Assembly: GCA_000209465.1 (NCBI GenBank)
Contig: GL890587.1
Coordinates: 78,032 to 142,031 of the forward strand
Direction of reading: 5' to 3'
Length of the DNA: 64,000 nt
From: Lachnospiraceae oral taxon 107 str. F0167
GTDB lineage: Bacteria; Bacillota; Clostridia; Lachnospirales; Lachnospiraceae
Made by a program: the position numbers and the translations under genes. This document shows, in pieces, positions 26,860 to 36,785 of this stretch (position 1 is its first letter; every line of letters starts with the position of its first letter). The notes under the pieces were generated by a model, which was not told the DNA's origin, ran no database searches, and worked only from the letters and a program-made list of their open reading frames with translations.

Positions 26860-26883
26860 CAGGGATAAAAGCCCTGTTTTTTT
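26860..26883 (+). terminator. terminator after the 42-aa peptide gene
   Basis: CAGGG (26860-26864) pairs with CCCTG (26872-26876), flanked by A and T runs that extend the stem, then eight T's. Confidence 0.75.
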
Positions 26884-27035
26884 TATGCTCTAAACTTATG
26901 TATTAAGAAAAATTTAATATAAAAGATATTATAAAGCAGGGAGGAATACCCTAATACCTGATTTACTTAACCAAATGTTATAGCAAGTATAGAAAAATTA
27001 TATATGTATAAATATAAGAATCATTGCCGCTAAAG

Positions 27036-27114
27036 TTGAAAAAAGTTTTATTTTAAAGTATTATGATAAGAAAATCTTTTAAATAAGAAAATTACTTTCC
27101 TTATTAAAGGATTT
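27036..27114 (+). promoter_or_regulatory. putative promoter and 5' hairpin of the leuB-ilvD-ilvB operon
   Basis: TTGAAA (27036-27041) and TATTAT (27059-27064) with a 17-bp spacer. A start near 27071 would put an AT-rich hairpin (27072-27087 with 27100-27114) at the very 5' end of the transcript. I see no T-box, leader peptide or known riboswitch in the 330-base gap 26851-27180. Confidence 0.5.
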
Positions 27115-27180
27115 ATAAAAGCCGGTATGAAATAAAGCTCATTACTGTATAGGCAAAAAAGTGCACAACGGAGATGGAAT

Positions 27181-28266
27181 ATGAAAGCAAAGATAGCATT
27201 GATAAAAGGCGACGGTATCGGACCTGAAATAGTAAAAGAGGCAAAAAAGGTTCTGGAAAAAATTGCAGACCTTTACAAACATGAATTTATATTTACAGAT
27301 ATAGATATGGGAGGATGCTCCATTGACAAATACGGAGTTCCGTTGACAGATGAGGCAATAGACATTGCAAAAAACTCCGATGCTGTACTTTTGGGAGCTG
27401 TAGGCGGCAATGTAGGTAATTCAAGATGGTATGATGTAGCACCGAATTTAAGACCTGAGGCGGGGCTTTTAAAAATAAGAAAAGAACTTGGACTTTTTGC
27501 AAATCTCAGACCGGCTGTTTTATATGAAGAATTGTCGGAGGCATGTCCTTTAAAAAATGAAATAAAAAAAGACGGCTTTGATATGGTAATAGTCAGAGAA
27601 CTTACAGGAGGACTTTATTTCGGAGACAGATATACAAAGGAAACAGACGGTGTAAGAACAGCCGTGGATACTCTTGTATATAATGAGAATGAAATAAGAA
27701 GAGTTGCAAGGGTTGCCTTTGATATTGCATCAAAAAGAAGAAAAAAAGTTATAAGTGTGGATAAGGCAAATGTGCTTGACAGCTCCAGACTATGGAGAGA
27801 TGTGGTGGAAGAGGTTGCAAAGGAATATAAGGATATTGCCATAGAGCATATGCTTGTAGACAATGCGGCAATGCAGCTTGTGATGAATCCGGGACAGTTT
27901 GATGTTGTGCTTACCGAGAATATGTTTGGAGATATATTATCGGATGAGGCAAGTATGATAACAGGTTCTATAGGAATGCTGCCAAGTGCCAGCTTAAATG
28001 AAAGCAAGCTGGGATTGTATGAGCCAAGCCACGGTTCGGCACCTGATATTGCCGGAAAAAATATCGCAAATCCGATAGCAACCATACTTTCAGCTTCAAT
28101 GCTTTTGAGATATTCCTTGGGGCTTGATAAGGAAGCTGATATTATTGATAAAGCGGTGGAAAAAGTATTAAAAGACGGTTTTAGAACAGTTGATATTTAC
28201 ACAGAGGGAATGAAAAAACTCAGCACCACACAGATGGGCGATAAGATAGTGGAATATATAAAATAG
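27181..28266 (+). CDS. leuB: 3-isopropylmalate dehydrogenase
   Basis: NAD-dependent enzyme of leucine synthesis that oxidises and decarboxylates 3-isopropylmalate. The N-terminal G-D-G-I-G-P-E, the L-G-A-V-G-G patch, R-E-L-T-G-G-L-Y-F-G and the C-terminal E-P-S-H-G-S-A-P-D-I-A-G-K motif are all present; the 361-aa length is normal. GGAG lies 5-6 bases before the ATG. leuA, leuC and leuD are not in the window, so the leucine pathway is split across the genome. Confidence 0.96.
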   Translation: MKAKIALIKGDGIGPEIVKEAKKVLEKIADLYKHEFIFTDIDMGGCSIDKYGVPLTDEAIDIAKNSDAVLLGAVGGNVGNSRWYDVAPNLRPEAGLLKIRKELGLFANLRPAVLYEELSEACPLKNEIKKDGFDMVIVRELTGGLYFGDRYTKETDGVRTAVDTLVYNENEIRRVARVAFDIASKRRKKVISVDKANVLDSSRLWRDVVEEVAKEYKDIAIEHMLVDNAAMQLVMNPGQFDVVLTENMFGDILSDEASMITGSIGMLPSASLNESKLGLYEPSHGSAPDIAGKNIANPIATILSASMLLRYSLGLDKEADIIDKAVEKVLKDGFRTVDIYTEGMKKLSTTQMGDKIVEYIK

Positions 28267-28300
28267 GTGTACAGTATAAGCTGTAAAGGAAAGAGGAAAT

Positions 28301-29977
28301 ATGGAAAATTTGCGCTCAAATAATATGAAATCAGGTATGCAACAGGCACCAAGCAGATCACTGCTTAATGCTGTAGGCATGACACCGGAGGAGATGAGAA
28401 AACCTATAATAGGTATAGTAAGCTCATTTAATGAGATAGTACCGGGACATATAAACTTAGATAAAATATCCGATGCCGTAAAACTCGGAGTGGCTGAGGC
28501 GGGAGGAATGCCTGTGGTATTCCCGGCTATTGCGGTATGTGACGGAATAGCTATGGGACATCTTGGAATGAAGTATTCGCTTTGCTCAAGAGATCTGATT
28601 GCGGATTCCACAGAGACTGTTGCGATGGCACATCAATTTGATGCACTTGTAATGATTCCAAACTGTGATAAGACAGTGCCGGGAATGCTTATGGCGGCGG
28701 CAAGATTAAATATCCCTACAGTATTTGTATCGGGAGGTCCGATGCTTTCAGGAAAGGTGAAGGGAAAAAACACTTCGCTTTCAAGTATGTTTGAAGCTGT
28801 AGGAGCATATGTTGCCGGAAAAATAAGTGAAGATGATGTTTTGGAATTTGAAAATAAGACCTGTCCTACCTGCGGTTCCTGCTCAGGTATGTATACGGCA
28901 AACTCAATGAACTGCCTTACAGAAGTTCTGGGAATGGGACTTAGAGGTAATGGGACAATACCGGCGGTGTATTCCGAAAGAATAAGACTTGCAAAAAGAG
29001 CTGGATATGCAGTAATGGAAATGCTAAAGAGAGATATCCGCCCAAGAGATATCATGACAAAGGAAGCATTTATTAATGCACTTACAATGGATATGGCGCT
29101 TGGATGTTCCACAAATTCAATGCTTCACCTGCCGGCTATAGCTTATGAGGCGGGAGTGGATTTGAATGTGGATATTGCAAATGAGATAAGTTCAAAAACT
29201 CCTAACCTTTGTCATCTTGCACCTGCGGGACATACTTATATAGAAGAATTGGATGAAGCAGGCGGTATCTATGCCGTTATGAAGGAGATATCAAAGCTTG
29301 GACTTTTAAATCTTGATTGTATGACTGTTACAGGAAAAACTGTGGGAGAAAATATAAAAAATGCGATAAATCTGGATACAGATGTTATAAGACCGGCGGA
29401 GAACCCATATTCAAATGTGGGAGGTATTGCGGTACTTAAAGGAAATATAGCACCGGATTCATGTGTTGTAAAAAGAAGTGCGGTACTCCCTGAGATGTTA
29501 AAGCATTCCGGACCTGCAAAAGTATTTGACTGTGAAGAAGATGCGGTTGCGGCTATAAAGGGCGGAAAGATTGTGCCGGGAGATGTAGTGGTAATCAGAT
29601 ATGAGGGACCAAAGGGAGGTCCGGGTATGAGAGAGATGTTAAATCCTACATCGGCAATTGCCGGTATGGGGCTGGATGACACTGTTGCTCTTATTACCGA
29701 CGGAAGATTCTCCGGTGCATCCAGAGGTGCATCCATAGGTCATGCATCCCCTGAGGCTGCTGTGGGAGGTCCTATAGGACTTTTAAAGGACGGTGATATT
29801 ATTGATATTGATATCAATGCAAACACCATAAATGCCAGAGTAAGTGAAGAAGAATTTGCAAAGAGAAGAGAAAACTGGAAACCGAGACTGAATGAGGTGA
29901 CAGGATATTTGGCAAGATACAGAAAACTTGTTTCGGGAGCGCCAAGAGGTGCAGTTTTAACAGTGGATGATTTATAG
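28301..29977 (+). CDS. ilvD: dihydroxy-acid dehydratase
   Basis: Iron-sulfur dehydratase common to valine, isoleucine and leucine synthesis. Cluster cysteines are seen in N-C-D-K-T-V-P-G-M near residue 122 and [10 protein letters not shown] near residue 190; G-R-F-S-G-A-S-R-G and I-G-H-A-S-P-E-A lie near the C-terminus. 558 aa is standard. It sits 34 bp after leuB and 8 bp before ilvB. Confidence 0.97.
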   Translation: MENLRSNNMKSGMQQAPSRSLLNAVGMTPEEMRKPIIGIVSSFNEIVPGHINLDKISDAVKLGVAEAGGMPVVFPAIAVCDGIAMGHLGMKYSLCSRDLIADSTETVAMAHQFDALVMIPNCDKTVPGMLMAAARLNIPTVFVSGGPMLSGKVKGKNTSLSSMFEAVGAYVAGKISEDDVLEFENKTCPTCGSCSGMYTANSMNCLTEVLGMGLRGNGTIPAVYSERIRLAKRAGYAVMEMLKRDIRPRDIMTKEAFINALTMDMALGCSTNSMLHLPAIAYEAGVDLNVDIANEISSKTPNLCHLAPAGHTYIEELDEAGGIYAVMKEISKLGLLNLDCMTVTGKTVGENIKNAINLDTDVIRPAENPYSNVGGIAVLKGNIAPDSCVVKRSAVLPEMLKHSGPAKVFDCEEDAVAAIKGGKIVPGDVVVIRYEGPKGGPGMREMLNPTSAIAGMGLDDTVALITDGRFSGASRGASIGHASPEAAVGGPIGLLKDGDIIDIDINANTINARVSEEEFAKRRENWKPRLNEVTGYLARYRKLVSGAPRGAVLTVDDL

Positions 29978-29985
29978 GAGGATAG

Positions 29986-31674
29986 ATGGCAAAATACAGT
30001 GGTTCAAAAATAATAGTTGAATGTCTTTTAGAGCAGGGTGTTGATACGGTTTTCGGTTATCCGGGCGGTGCAATACTGAACTTATATGATGAATTATATA
30101 AAAATCAGGATAGAATAAGACATATACTTACAAGTCATGAACAGGGCGCCGCACATGCTGCAGACGGCTATGCCAGAGCCAGCGGAAAGGTAGGAGTATG
30201 CCTTGCAACCAGCGGTCCGGGAGCAACAAATCTGGTGACGGGTATTGCCAGTGCTCATATGGACTCCATACCTGTGGTGGCTATAACCTGTAATGTAGGT
30301 AATAATCTTCTTGGAAAAGACTCTTTCCAGGAGGTAGATATAGCAGGTATTGTAATGCCGGTTACAAAATACAGTTTTATAGTAAGAGACGGAAATAAAC
30401 TTGCAGATACAATAAGAAGAGCTTTTAAAATAGCGGTAACAGGAAGACCGGGACCTGTACTTATAGATATTACAAAGGATGTTACAGGTGACAGCTTTGA
30501 ATATGAGTACAAAGCGCCTGAAAAGGTAAAGCCTGCTACAGAAGTGGAAGAAGAAGAACTTTTAAATGCAGTTTCTCTTATAAGAGCATCAAACAAACCA
30601 TATGTATTGGTAGGTGGAGGTGCAATACTTTCAGGTGCGAGTGAGGAGTTAAAGACCTTTGTTTCAAAGGTGGACTGTCCGGTGGCTGATACTTTGATGG
30701 GTAAGGGTGCATTTGACGGCAGCAATGAAAAATATACCGGAATGGTAGGAATGCATGGAACCAAGTCAAGCAACCTTGGAATAACGGAATGTGATTTATT
30801 GATTGTAATAGGTGCAAGATTCTCGGACAGGGTAATAGGAAATGCAAAGAAGTTTGCAAGAAATGCAAAGATACTGCATATAGATGTGGATGCGGCTGAG
30901 ATAAGCAAGAATATCAAGGCTGATTTTTGCCTGATAGGAGATGCAAGACTTATACTCAGAAAGCTGAATTCCAGACTTGATCCTATGCATCATGATGAAT
31001 GGGTGGCTCATATCGAGAGATTAAAAGATATGTATCCTATTAAAATGAATAAAGCCGGTCTTACAGGTGAGTATATTATAGAAACTATTGATGCAAAGAC
31101 AGCCGATGATACCATAATCAGTACCGAGGTCGGACAGCATCAGATGTGGACGGCACAGTTTTATAAATTCAAAAATCCGAGAACCTTACTTACATCAGGA
31201 GGACTTGGAACCATGGGTTACGGTCTGGGCGCATCCATAGGTGCAAAGGTGGCAAAGCCTGATAAAACTGTAGTAAATATAGCAGGTGACGGCTGCTTTA
31301 GAATGAATATGAATGAAATAGCTACGGCTACAAGATATGACATACCGATTATTCAGGTGATTATAAACAATCATGTGCTTGGAATGGTTAGACAGTGGCA
31401 GAATTTATACTATGGAAAAAGATACTCACAAACTGTACTCAGAGATAAAGTCGATTTTGTAAAATTGGCGGAGGCAATGGGTGCAAAGGCTAGAAGAGTA
31501 ACTACAAAAGAGGAGTTTGATGATGCCTTTGATGAGGCATTAAAGTCAAATACTACTTTTGTTATTGAATGTGAGATAGATTCTGATGAAAAAGTATTCC
31601 CGATGGTATCTCCGGGTGCTGCAATATCAGATGCATTTGATGAAAAAGATTTAAAATTGAACCCTGTAAAATAA
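29986..31674 (+). CDS. ilvB: acetolactate synthase large subunit
   Basis: Thiamine diphosphate enzyme that condenses pyruvate with pyruvate or 2-oxobutyrate. The catalytic Glu lies in S-H-E-Q-G-A-A-H-A-A-D-G-Y-A-R-A, and the ThDP/Mg motif G-D-G-C-F-R-M-N-M-N-E is near residue 435. 562 aa is full length. No regulatory subunit (ilvN) or reductoisomerase (ilvC) follows, so either they lie elsewhere or this enzyme works without tight feedback control. Confidence 0.96.
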   Translation: MAKYSGSKIIVECLLEQGVDTVFGYPGGAILNLYDELYKNQDRIRHILTSHEQGAAHAADGYARASGKVGVCLATSGPGATNLVTGIASAHMDSIPVVAITCNVGNNLLGKDSFQEVDIAGIVMPVTKYSFIVRDGNKLADTIRRAFKIAVTGRPGPVLIDITKDVTGDSFEYEYKAPEKVKPATEVEEEELLNAVSLIRASNKPYVLVGGGAILSGASEELKTFVSKVDCPVADTLMGKGAFDGSNEKYTGMVGMHGTKSSNLGITECDLLIVIGARFSDRVIGNAKKFARNAKILHIDVDAAEISKNIKADFCLIGDARLILRKLNSRLDPMHHDEWVAHIERLKDMYPIKMNKAGLTGEYIIETIDAKTADDTIISTEVGQHQMWTAQFYKFKNPRTLLTSGGLGTMGYGLGASIGAKVAKPDKTVVNIAGDGCFRMNMNEIATATRYDIPIIQVIINNHVLGMVRQWQNLYYGKRYSQTVLRDKVDFVKLAEAMGAKARRVTTKEEFDDAFDEALKSNTTFVIECEIDSDEKVFPMVSPGAAISDAFDEKDLKLNPVK

Positions 31675-31698
31675 TATACCGTTAAAATTCGGTATATT
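31673..31698 (+). other. perfect hairpin between ilvB and serC
   Basis: AATATACCG (31673-31681) and CGGTATATT (31690-31698) form a 9-bp stem overlapping the ilvB stop. No T run follows, so it may be an mRNA processing or stability element rather than a terminator. Confidence 0.55.
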
Positions 31699-31744
31699 AA
31701 GGTTTATCTAAAACCGATTATATAAATATTATAAGGAGATTATC

Positions 31745-32827
31745 ATGGGAAGAGTGTATAATTTTAGTGCGGGTCCCGCAGTACTTCCGGAGGAAGTTTT
31801 AAAAGAAGCGGCTGCAGAAATGCTTGATTATAATGGTAGCGGAATGTCTGTTATGGAGATGAGCCACCGTTCCAAGGTGTATGAAGAGATAATAGAGGAA
31901 GCCGAAAGGGATATCAGAGAACTTCTTGATATTCCTGACAATTATAAGGTGCTTTTTTTACAGGGTGGCGGACATACACAGTTTGCGATGGTTCCGATGA
32001 ATCTTATGAAGAATAAAAAGGCGGACTATATTATCACAGGTCAATGGGCAAAAAAAGCCTTCCAGGAAGCAAAGATGTATGGTGATGTAGTGGCTGTAGC
32101 TTCAAGTGATGATAAGACATTTTCATATATACCTGATTGTTCAGACCTTCCTATAAGAGAGGATGCGGATTATGTATATATCTGCGAGAACAATACAATC
32201 TACGGTACAAAATTTAAGAACCTGCCAAATACAAAGGGCAAGGATTTGGTAGCGGATGTTTCATCCTGCTTCTTATCGGAGCCTATGGATGTAAGTAAAT
32301 ACGCTCTTATCTGGGGTGGAGTACAAAAAAATATAGGACCGGCAGGTGTTGTAATAGTAATTATAAGAGAGGATTTGCTTAGCGATGATGTACTTGAGGG
32401 TACACCTTCCATGTTAAGATATAAAATCCATGCAGATAATAAATCTCTTTATAATACCCCTCCTACTTATAATATATATATTTGCGGTAAGGTGTTCAAA
32501 TGGATAAAATCTCTTGGCGGTCTCAGTGCAATGAAGGAAAGAAATGAGGAAAAGGCAAAGATTTTATATGATTTCCTTGATGAGTCAAAGTTATTCAAAG
32601 GTACGGTAAGAAAGGAAGACCGTTCTCTTATGAATGTGCCTTTTATTACCGGAGATAAAGACTTGGATGCAAAGTTTATAAAAGAGGCTGAGGCAAAAGG
32701 ATTTGTAAACTTAAAAGGACATAGAAGTGTGGGCGGAATGAGAGCCAGCATTTATAATGCTATGCCGAAAGAAGGTGTAGAAAAACTTGTTGAGTTTATG
32801 AAAAAATTTGAAAAAGAGAATGCATAA
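31745..32827 (+). CDS. serC: phosphoserine aminotransferase
   Basis: PLP enzyme converting 3-phosphohydroxypyruvate to phosphoserine. The start N-F-S-A-G-P-A-V-L-P and the K-N-I-G-P-A-G segment with the PLP lysine (G-G-V-Q-K-N-I-G-P) are diagnostic. 360 aa. AAGGAG precedes ATG 31745, and serA follows after 9 bp, giving the serine operon. Confidence 0.97.
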   Translation: MGRVYNFSAGPAVLPEEVLKEAAAEMLDYNGSGMSVMEMSHRSKVYEEIIEEAERDIRELLDIPDNYKVLFLQGGGHTQFAMVPMNLMKNKKADYIITGQWAKKAFQEAKMYGDVVAVASSDDKTFSYIPDCSDLPIREDADYVYICENNTIYGTKFKNLPNTKGKDLVADVSSCFLSEPMDVSKYALIWGGVQKNIGPAGVVIVIIREDLLSDDVLEGTPSMLRYKIHADNKSLYNTPPTYNIYICGKVFKWIKSLGGLSAMKERNEEKAKILYDFLDESKLFKGTVRKEDRSLMNVPFITGDKDLDAKFIKEAEAKGFVNLKGHRSVGGMRASIYNAMPKEGVEKLVEFMKKFEKENA

Positions 32828-32836
32828 GGAGAAAGT

Positions 32837-34000
32837 ATGAGAAAAATACATTGCCTAAACCCTATCGCAAGTGTGGGGACGGATATATTTGATGAAAATT
32901 ATAAGATTACAGACAATATAGAAGAAGCGGACGCCATAATGGTAAGGTCCGCAGCAATGGGTGAAATGGAATTTTCAAAGAATCTTCTTGCAATTGCCAG
33001 AGCCGGTGCAGGTGTAAATAATATACCGCTGGAGAGATGTGCTGATAGCGGAATAGTGGTATTTAATACACCGGGAGCCAATGCAAACGGTGTAAAAGAG
33101 CTTGTAATCTGCGGAATGTTATTGGCTGCAAGAGATGTTGTGGGCGGCATTGAGTGGACAAGAAGTATCAAGGATTCAGACACTATTTCAAAGGATGTGG
33201 AAAAGGGCAAGAAAAACTTTGCCGGCGGAGAGATAAAGGGTAAAAAACTCGGAGTAATAGGACTTGGAGCAATAGGTGCGGAGGTGGCAAATGCCGCGGC
33301 ATCGCTGGGGCTTGAAGTATTCGGATACGATCCCTATATATCTGTAAATGCGGCATGGAGACTTTCAAGAAAGATAAAGCCTATTACAGATATAAATGAA
33401 ATATATAAAGAATGTGATTATATTTCACTTCATATACCATTGACAGAAGATAACAGAGGTATGATCGGCAAAAACTCCATTTCTCAGATGAAGGACGGTG
33501 TGGTAGTACTTAATTTTGCAAGAGATCTGCTTGTAGATGATGAAGAGATGGAAAAGGCACTTGAGAGCGGTAAGGTTGCAAGATATGTGACAGACTTCCC
33601 TAATACAAAATCCGCAAAAATGGAAAAAGCGATAGTAATACCTCATCTTGGTGCTTCCACACAGGAGAGTGAGGATAATTGTGCTGTAATGGCTGCAAAT
33701 GAACTTGTGGATTATCTTGAAAACGGTAATATAAAAAATTCGGTAAACTTCCCAAGCTGTGATATGGGAATATGCCAGGTAGAGGGCAGAGTTTCTCTTT
33801 TGCATCAGAATATTCCAAATATGATAGGTCAGATCACTTCAGCATTTGCAAAGAACGGATATAATATCTCCGATCTTACAAATAAATCAAAGGGTACAAA
33901 GGCATATACCCTTATAGATATAGAAACCAAGGCAAGTGAAAGCCTTATAAATGAGTTAAATGCTATTGAAGGTATTTTAAAGGTGAGGATTATAAAGTAG
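32837..34000 (+). CDS. serA: D-3-phosphoglycerate dehydrogenase (ACT-domain form)
   Basis: First enzyme of serine synthesis, an NAD-dependent D-2-hydroxyacid dehydrogenase. The Rossmann motif G-L-G-A-I-G-A-E-V-A is near residue 140, catalytic residues lie in A-R-D and P-H-L-G-A-S-T, and a C-terminal ACT domain (about residues 320-387) may bind serine. Its last 20 bases are duplicated at 46078, where the frame would end in TAA instead of the TAG used here, a sign that foreign DNA entered at this 3' end. Confidence 0.95.
   Translation: MRKIHCLNPIASVGTDIFDENYKITDNIEEADAIMVRSAAMGEMEFSKNLLAIARAGAGVNNIPLERCADSGIVVFNTPGANANGVKELVICGMLLAARDVVGGIEWTRSIKDSDTISKDVEKGKKNFAGGEIKGKKLGVIGLGAIGAEVANAAASLGLEVFGYDPYISVNAAWRLSRKIKPITDINEIYKECDYISLHIPLTEDNRGMIGKNSISQMKDGVVVLNFARDLLVDDEEMEKALESGKVARYVTDFPNTKSAKMEKAIVIPHLGASTQESEDNCAVMAANELVDYLENGNIKNSVNFPSCDMGICQVEGRVSLLHQNIPNMIGQITSAFAKNGYNISDLTNKSKGTKAYTLIDIETKASESLINELNAIEGILKVRIIK
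33980..33999 (+). repeat. left copy of the 20-bp serA-end direct repeat (putative att site)
   Basis: AAGGTGAGGATTATAAAGTA, the last codons of serA. An identical copy lies at 46078-46097. Confidence 0.8.
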
Positions 34001-34026
34001 CATTTTAACCACAATGGGAGTTAAAT

Positions 34027-34554
34027 ATGGAATTTAGAAAAAAGGAGTATGCTCCTTTTGATATTTTTGATAGCGAATGGGCGGTAATAACAGTAGGCAA
34101 CAAGGAAAAGTTTAATTCCTGCCTGGTTTCATGGGGAAGCCTTGGGAATATTTGGGGTGCACCCGGAAAAAGCAAGGCAACTGTGACATTATATATACAT
34201 CCATCAAGATATACAGCTCAGTTTATAGATGATAGTGAATATTTTACTGTAAGTTTTTTTGATTCTGAGTATAAAAAGGCAATTGCATACCTTGGAAGCC
34301 ATTCGGGAAGAAATGAAAACAAAATAGAAAATGCCGGACTTACTGCTGTCGCTATAGGTAAGGCTATGGGATTTAAAGAGGCAAAGCAGACTTTTTTATG
34401 TAAAAAACTTTGTAAGCAACAGTTTGACAAGAACAGTTTTATACAGGAAATAAGAGACTACTATGAACAGTATCCTGATATCTATACTGACGGTCACGGC
34501 GGCTGGGAGCCTCATTTTATTCTGCTGGGCGAGATAGAAGAAGTTATAGAGTAA
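34027..34554 (+). CDS. flavin reductase-like (FMN-binding split barrel) protein
   Basis: A 175-aa FMN-binding split-barrel protein. The segment N-S-C-L-V-S-W-G-S-L-G and the aromatic S-E-Y-F-T-V-S-F-F fit flavoredoxin-like reductases of anaerobes, which bind FMN and reduce flavins or small acceptors. It begins 27 bp after the left repeat with a GGGAG site, so it belongs to the island if the repeat marks the edge, though its base composition is like the host's. A terminator-like hairpin follows. Confidence 0.82.
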   Translation: MEFRKKEYAPFDIFDSEWAVITVGNKEKFNSCLVSWGSLGNIWGAPGKSKATVTLYIHPSRYTAQFIDDSEYFTVSFFDSEYKKAIAYLGSHSGRNENKIENAGLTAVAIGKAMGFKEAKQTFLCKKLCKQQFDKNSFIQEIRDYYEQYPDIYTDGHGGWEPHFILLGEIEEVIE

Positions 34555-34573
34555 TATGTGCCTTTAGGCATCA

Positions 34574-34613
34574 AAGGGGATAAGCTCTTTACGTGAAGAT
34601 CTTATCCCTTTTT
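34574..34613 (+). terminator. terminator after the flavin reductase
   Basis: AAGGGGATAAG (34574-34584) pairs with CTTATCCCTT (34601-34610) with a one-base bulge, followed by T's. Confidence 0.75.
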
Positions 34614-34653
34614 GTGTGCAATAAAATATTAAAATTTGAAGCTTAGAATCTAT

Positions 34654-35022
34654 TTATATATCCAATTTTTCAACAATCTCTCCATTTTCCTCTTTTTTCA
34701 TAATCTTTTTAATAATTTCTTCTCCAAGATACCGTGAAAATAAAGTCAAGTCTTTTGATACTTCAAATACAATATTATGTTTTATACTGTCTGTATCAAA
34801 ACTTAAGTCATATTTATCTTTATTATTCCAATAATTCCAATTTACATCCGTTCTTTCATAGTAAACATAATTTTTATTTTTTGTAATATAAATTCTTTTA
34901 TTGATGAGTGTTTTTTTATCATCAGATATAAATGTATCTGAATATATCTTTATTCCTTCAAAAAGCTTATATTCCCTAATCCTGTCATTTGAAATATTTA
35001 ATTTAATCTCACTATATTCCAT
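34654..35022 (-). CDS. EXLDI family protein
   Basis: A 122-aa basic protein with many Lys, Asp and aromatic residues and no membrane segment. The last five residues are E-K-L-D-I, the short motif after which the EXLDI family of unknown function is named, and the length agrees. GGTGG precedes the start on the minus strand (complement at 35027-35031). It is convergent with the flavin reductase and has no close partner. I can name no activity. Confidence 0.72.
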   Translation of the reverse strand: MEYSEIKLNISNDRIREYKLFEGIKIYSDTFISDDKKTLINKRIYITKNKNYVYYERTDVNWNYWNNKDKYDLSFDTDSIKHNIVFEVSKDLTLFSRYLGEEIIKKIMKKEENGEIVEKLDI

Positions 35023-35290
35023 ATTACCACCTTTCTTTTATAACACTGTTTTGCAGATAGTATACTACTTACAAGTTACCTTTTATATAATAAATCTAAG
35101 TAATAATAAAAGACTAAGTTCTACTGTACACGGGTAAGCTTGTTTTCTACTGTATTGTCTGTGGTTGGCTTTGCCAATTTTTTCGTAATTGCATATGTAC
35201 TTAATGTGCTTGCTCAATATGTTGAGTAATACAGAAGCATTACTTGGGGCAGATATATTAATAAAATAAATATTATTTTAAAATATATTA
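35023..35290. other. intergenic DNA with decayed coding remnants
   Basis: AT-rich DNA without an intact gene. Around 35140-35225 the plus strand reads S-V-V-G-F-A-N-F-F-V-I-A-Y-V-L-N-V-L-A, which looks like a piece of a membrane protein with no start, ending at a stop. This suggests earlier insertions and deletions at this spot. Confidence 0.4.
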
Positions 35291-35319
35291 TTTACAACAA
35301 TATAGAATTGTGCTATAAA
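35291..35319 (+). promoter_or_regulatory. putative promoter of the MFS cluster
   Basis: TTTACA (35291-35296) and TATAAA (35314-35319), 17-bp spacer, just before an AAGGAGG ribosome site at 35326-35332. Confidence 0.55.
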
Positions 35320-35339
35320 TTGACTAAGGAGGTAGAGTT

Positions 35340-35432
35340 GTGTTAATAACAAGAAGAGTCACAAATAAGAAAGAATTGGAAGAAATAGATGTTTCTGATT
35401 TGTATAATCTTACATTAGGAGGAAGCCTATGA
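35340..35432 (+). CDS. 30-aa ORF coupled to the MFS gene
   Basis: GTG 35340 lies 7 bases after a strong AAGGAGG. The 30-aa product is charged in its first half and ends in L-G-G-S-L. Its stop overlaps the MFS start as ATGA, and the codons for its last residues form the GGAGG of the MFS gene. It is either a leader peptide that couples translation or the remnant of a longer gene. No family is recognised. Confidence 0.45.
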   Translation: MLITRRVTNKKELEEIDVSDLYNLTLGGSL

Positions 35433-36543
35433 ATGAAAAAAAGTTGTTTAGCGTTTCTTTTTTCATGAATTTTGTGTTTTCTATGCTCACTACATTACTG
35501 CCATTAATTGTGTTTAATATAAATGAATCGACAAAAGACATAAATGTTATAATGATCACATTCACCGGTTCATTATTAGTTACACGATTATTTTCGATTT
35601 GGAATTTGTTGAGGGTAAAAACAGAAATTGTATTAGGATGTATACTTTTTACTGTTAGTTGCCTTATTTTAGTAATCGAAAGCAATAGTATGGAATGGAT
35701 GTTTGTGGGATCACTTTTATTTGGACTATCTATTGGTTTGGTTCCTCCTGCAATTTTAGTTTTACTTAGTGAAAATAAAGATAAGAGAACTTTTAATTTA
35801 GGCATATACAATTCTATAGTGGCTATAGCTTCGATATTTTCTCCCATAATTGGTGAAAATATATATCACAAGAATCCATATTTACTTTTTTTTGGTGGGT
35901 TATATTTGCAAGCATAATGACCATAGTGGCATTATTGTTAAAGAAGGAAAAGAACAATTATGAGAGTACAACAAATCATAAAGCAGTTTATAATTTAAAA
36001 AAAGTCGTGTCAAATACAATGTTTCAAATTTCATTCATTATTCTTTTATTTTCATCTATATCATATGGATCAATAGTTGCTTATTTACCTGTTTATTTTG
36101 AGACATTGAGCTTGTCTATTGGAATATATTATTTGTTTTTTTGGGCGGGATACATTTTGATGCAGTTTGTTAGGAGAATTAGGTATAGTTTTTATACGGT
36201 ATTGTGTGCGTTGATTTTTATTTCGTTGGTACAACTTTCCCTTGTATTATTTGAAGAAGCTTTTATAGTATATTTTTTTGCATGGATATATGGGTTAGGC
36301 TATGGTAGCTTATTTAAAGTGTTTTATGTAGAGGTTGGTAGTTTCAATACCGAGGAAGAACGCAGTATAGGTTTTTCTATTTTAAGTTTGATTTCATATA
36401 TTGGGGTAGGAATAGCTCCGGTTTTCTTGATACCTTTTAATATTGACTGGAAAATGCTTTTTACCGGAAATCTTTTTTATAATATAATAGCAATAATTAT
36501 ATTTTTGTTTTTGAGAAAAAAATCTATAAAAGATGATATCTAA
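35429..36543 (+). pseudogene. MFS transporter, split by a frameshift
   Basis: A major facilitator with about 12 hydrophobic segments read in two frames: 35429-35917 (162 aa) and 35917-36543 (208 aa). Adding one T to the T8 run at 35886-35893 joins them, giving L-L-F-F-W-W-V-I-F-A-S-I-M-T-I-V without a break, so the ancestral protein was about 370 aa. The second ATG overlaps the first stop only by chance. It is the first large gene of a cluster with a fabZ-like gene and padR. The substrate is unknown. A sequencing error cannot be excluded. Confidence 0.8.
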
Positions 36544-36687
36544 AATGAGAGTTATCTCTCAACACTAGGATGTGTAAGAAATGGATTTAAATAAAGTAAT
36601 GGGATTATAGGTAACCCTTAAACAACCTAAAAAATTATAAGGAGATAATATAACACTTTTTTGAATGGTTATATTGAAAGAAAAAAT

Positions 36688-36765
36688 ATGGAACTTAACA
36701 ATAAAAAAGTTAAAGAATTACTACCTCAAAAGGAACCATTTTGGGAAGATTTGTCAAGGACATAA
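36688..36765 (+). pseudogene. 5' fragment of a fabZ-like hydroxyacyl-ACP dehydratase gene
   Basis: Encodes the N-terminal signature V-K-E-L-L-P-Q-K-E-P-F-W of FabZ-type hotdog dehydratases and then runs into foreign DNA, ending at 36765. The remainder of the protein resumes at 44999. Joining at the GG shared by both junctions restores P-F-W-V-V-D-Y-V in frame. The gap 36544-36687 before it holds a small TGAGAG/CTCTCA hairpin and nothing else I can support. Confidence 0.78.
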
Positions 36766-36785
36766 ACAAAATTTCTTTAATAAAT

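Noticed and set aside
26877..27180. T-box or amino-acid attenuator before leuB
   Set aside because: No T-box sequence, leader peptide with Leu/Val/Ile codons or terminator with competing stem is visible.
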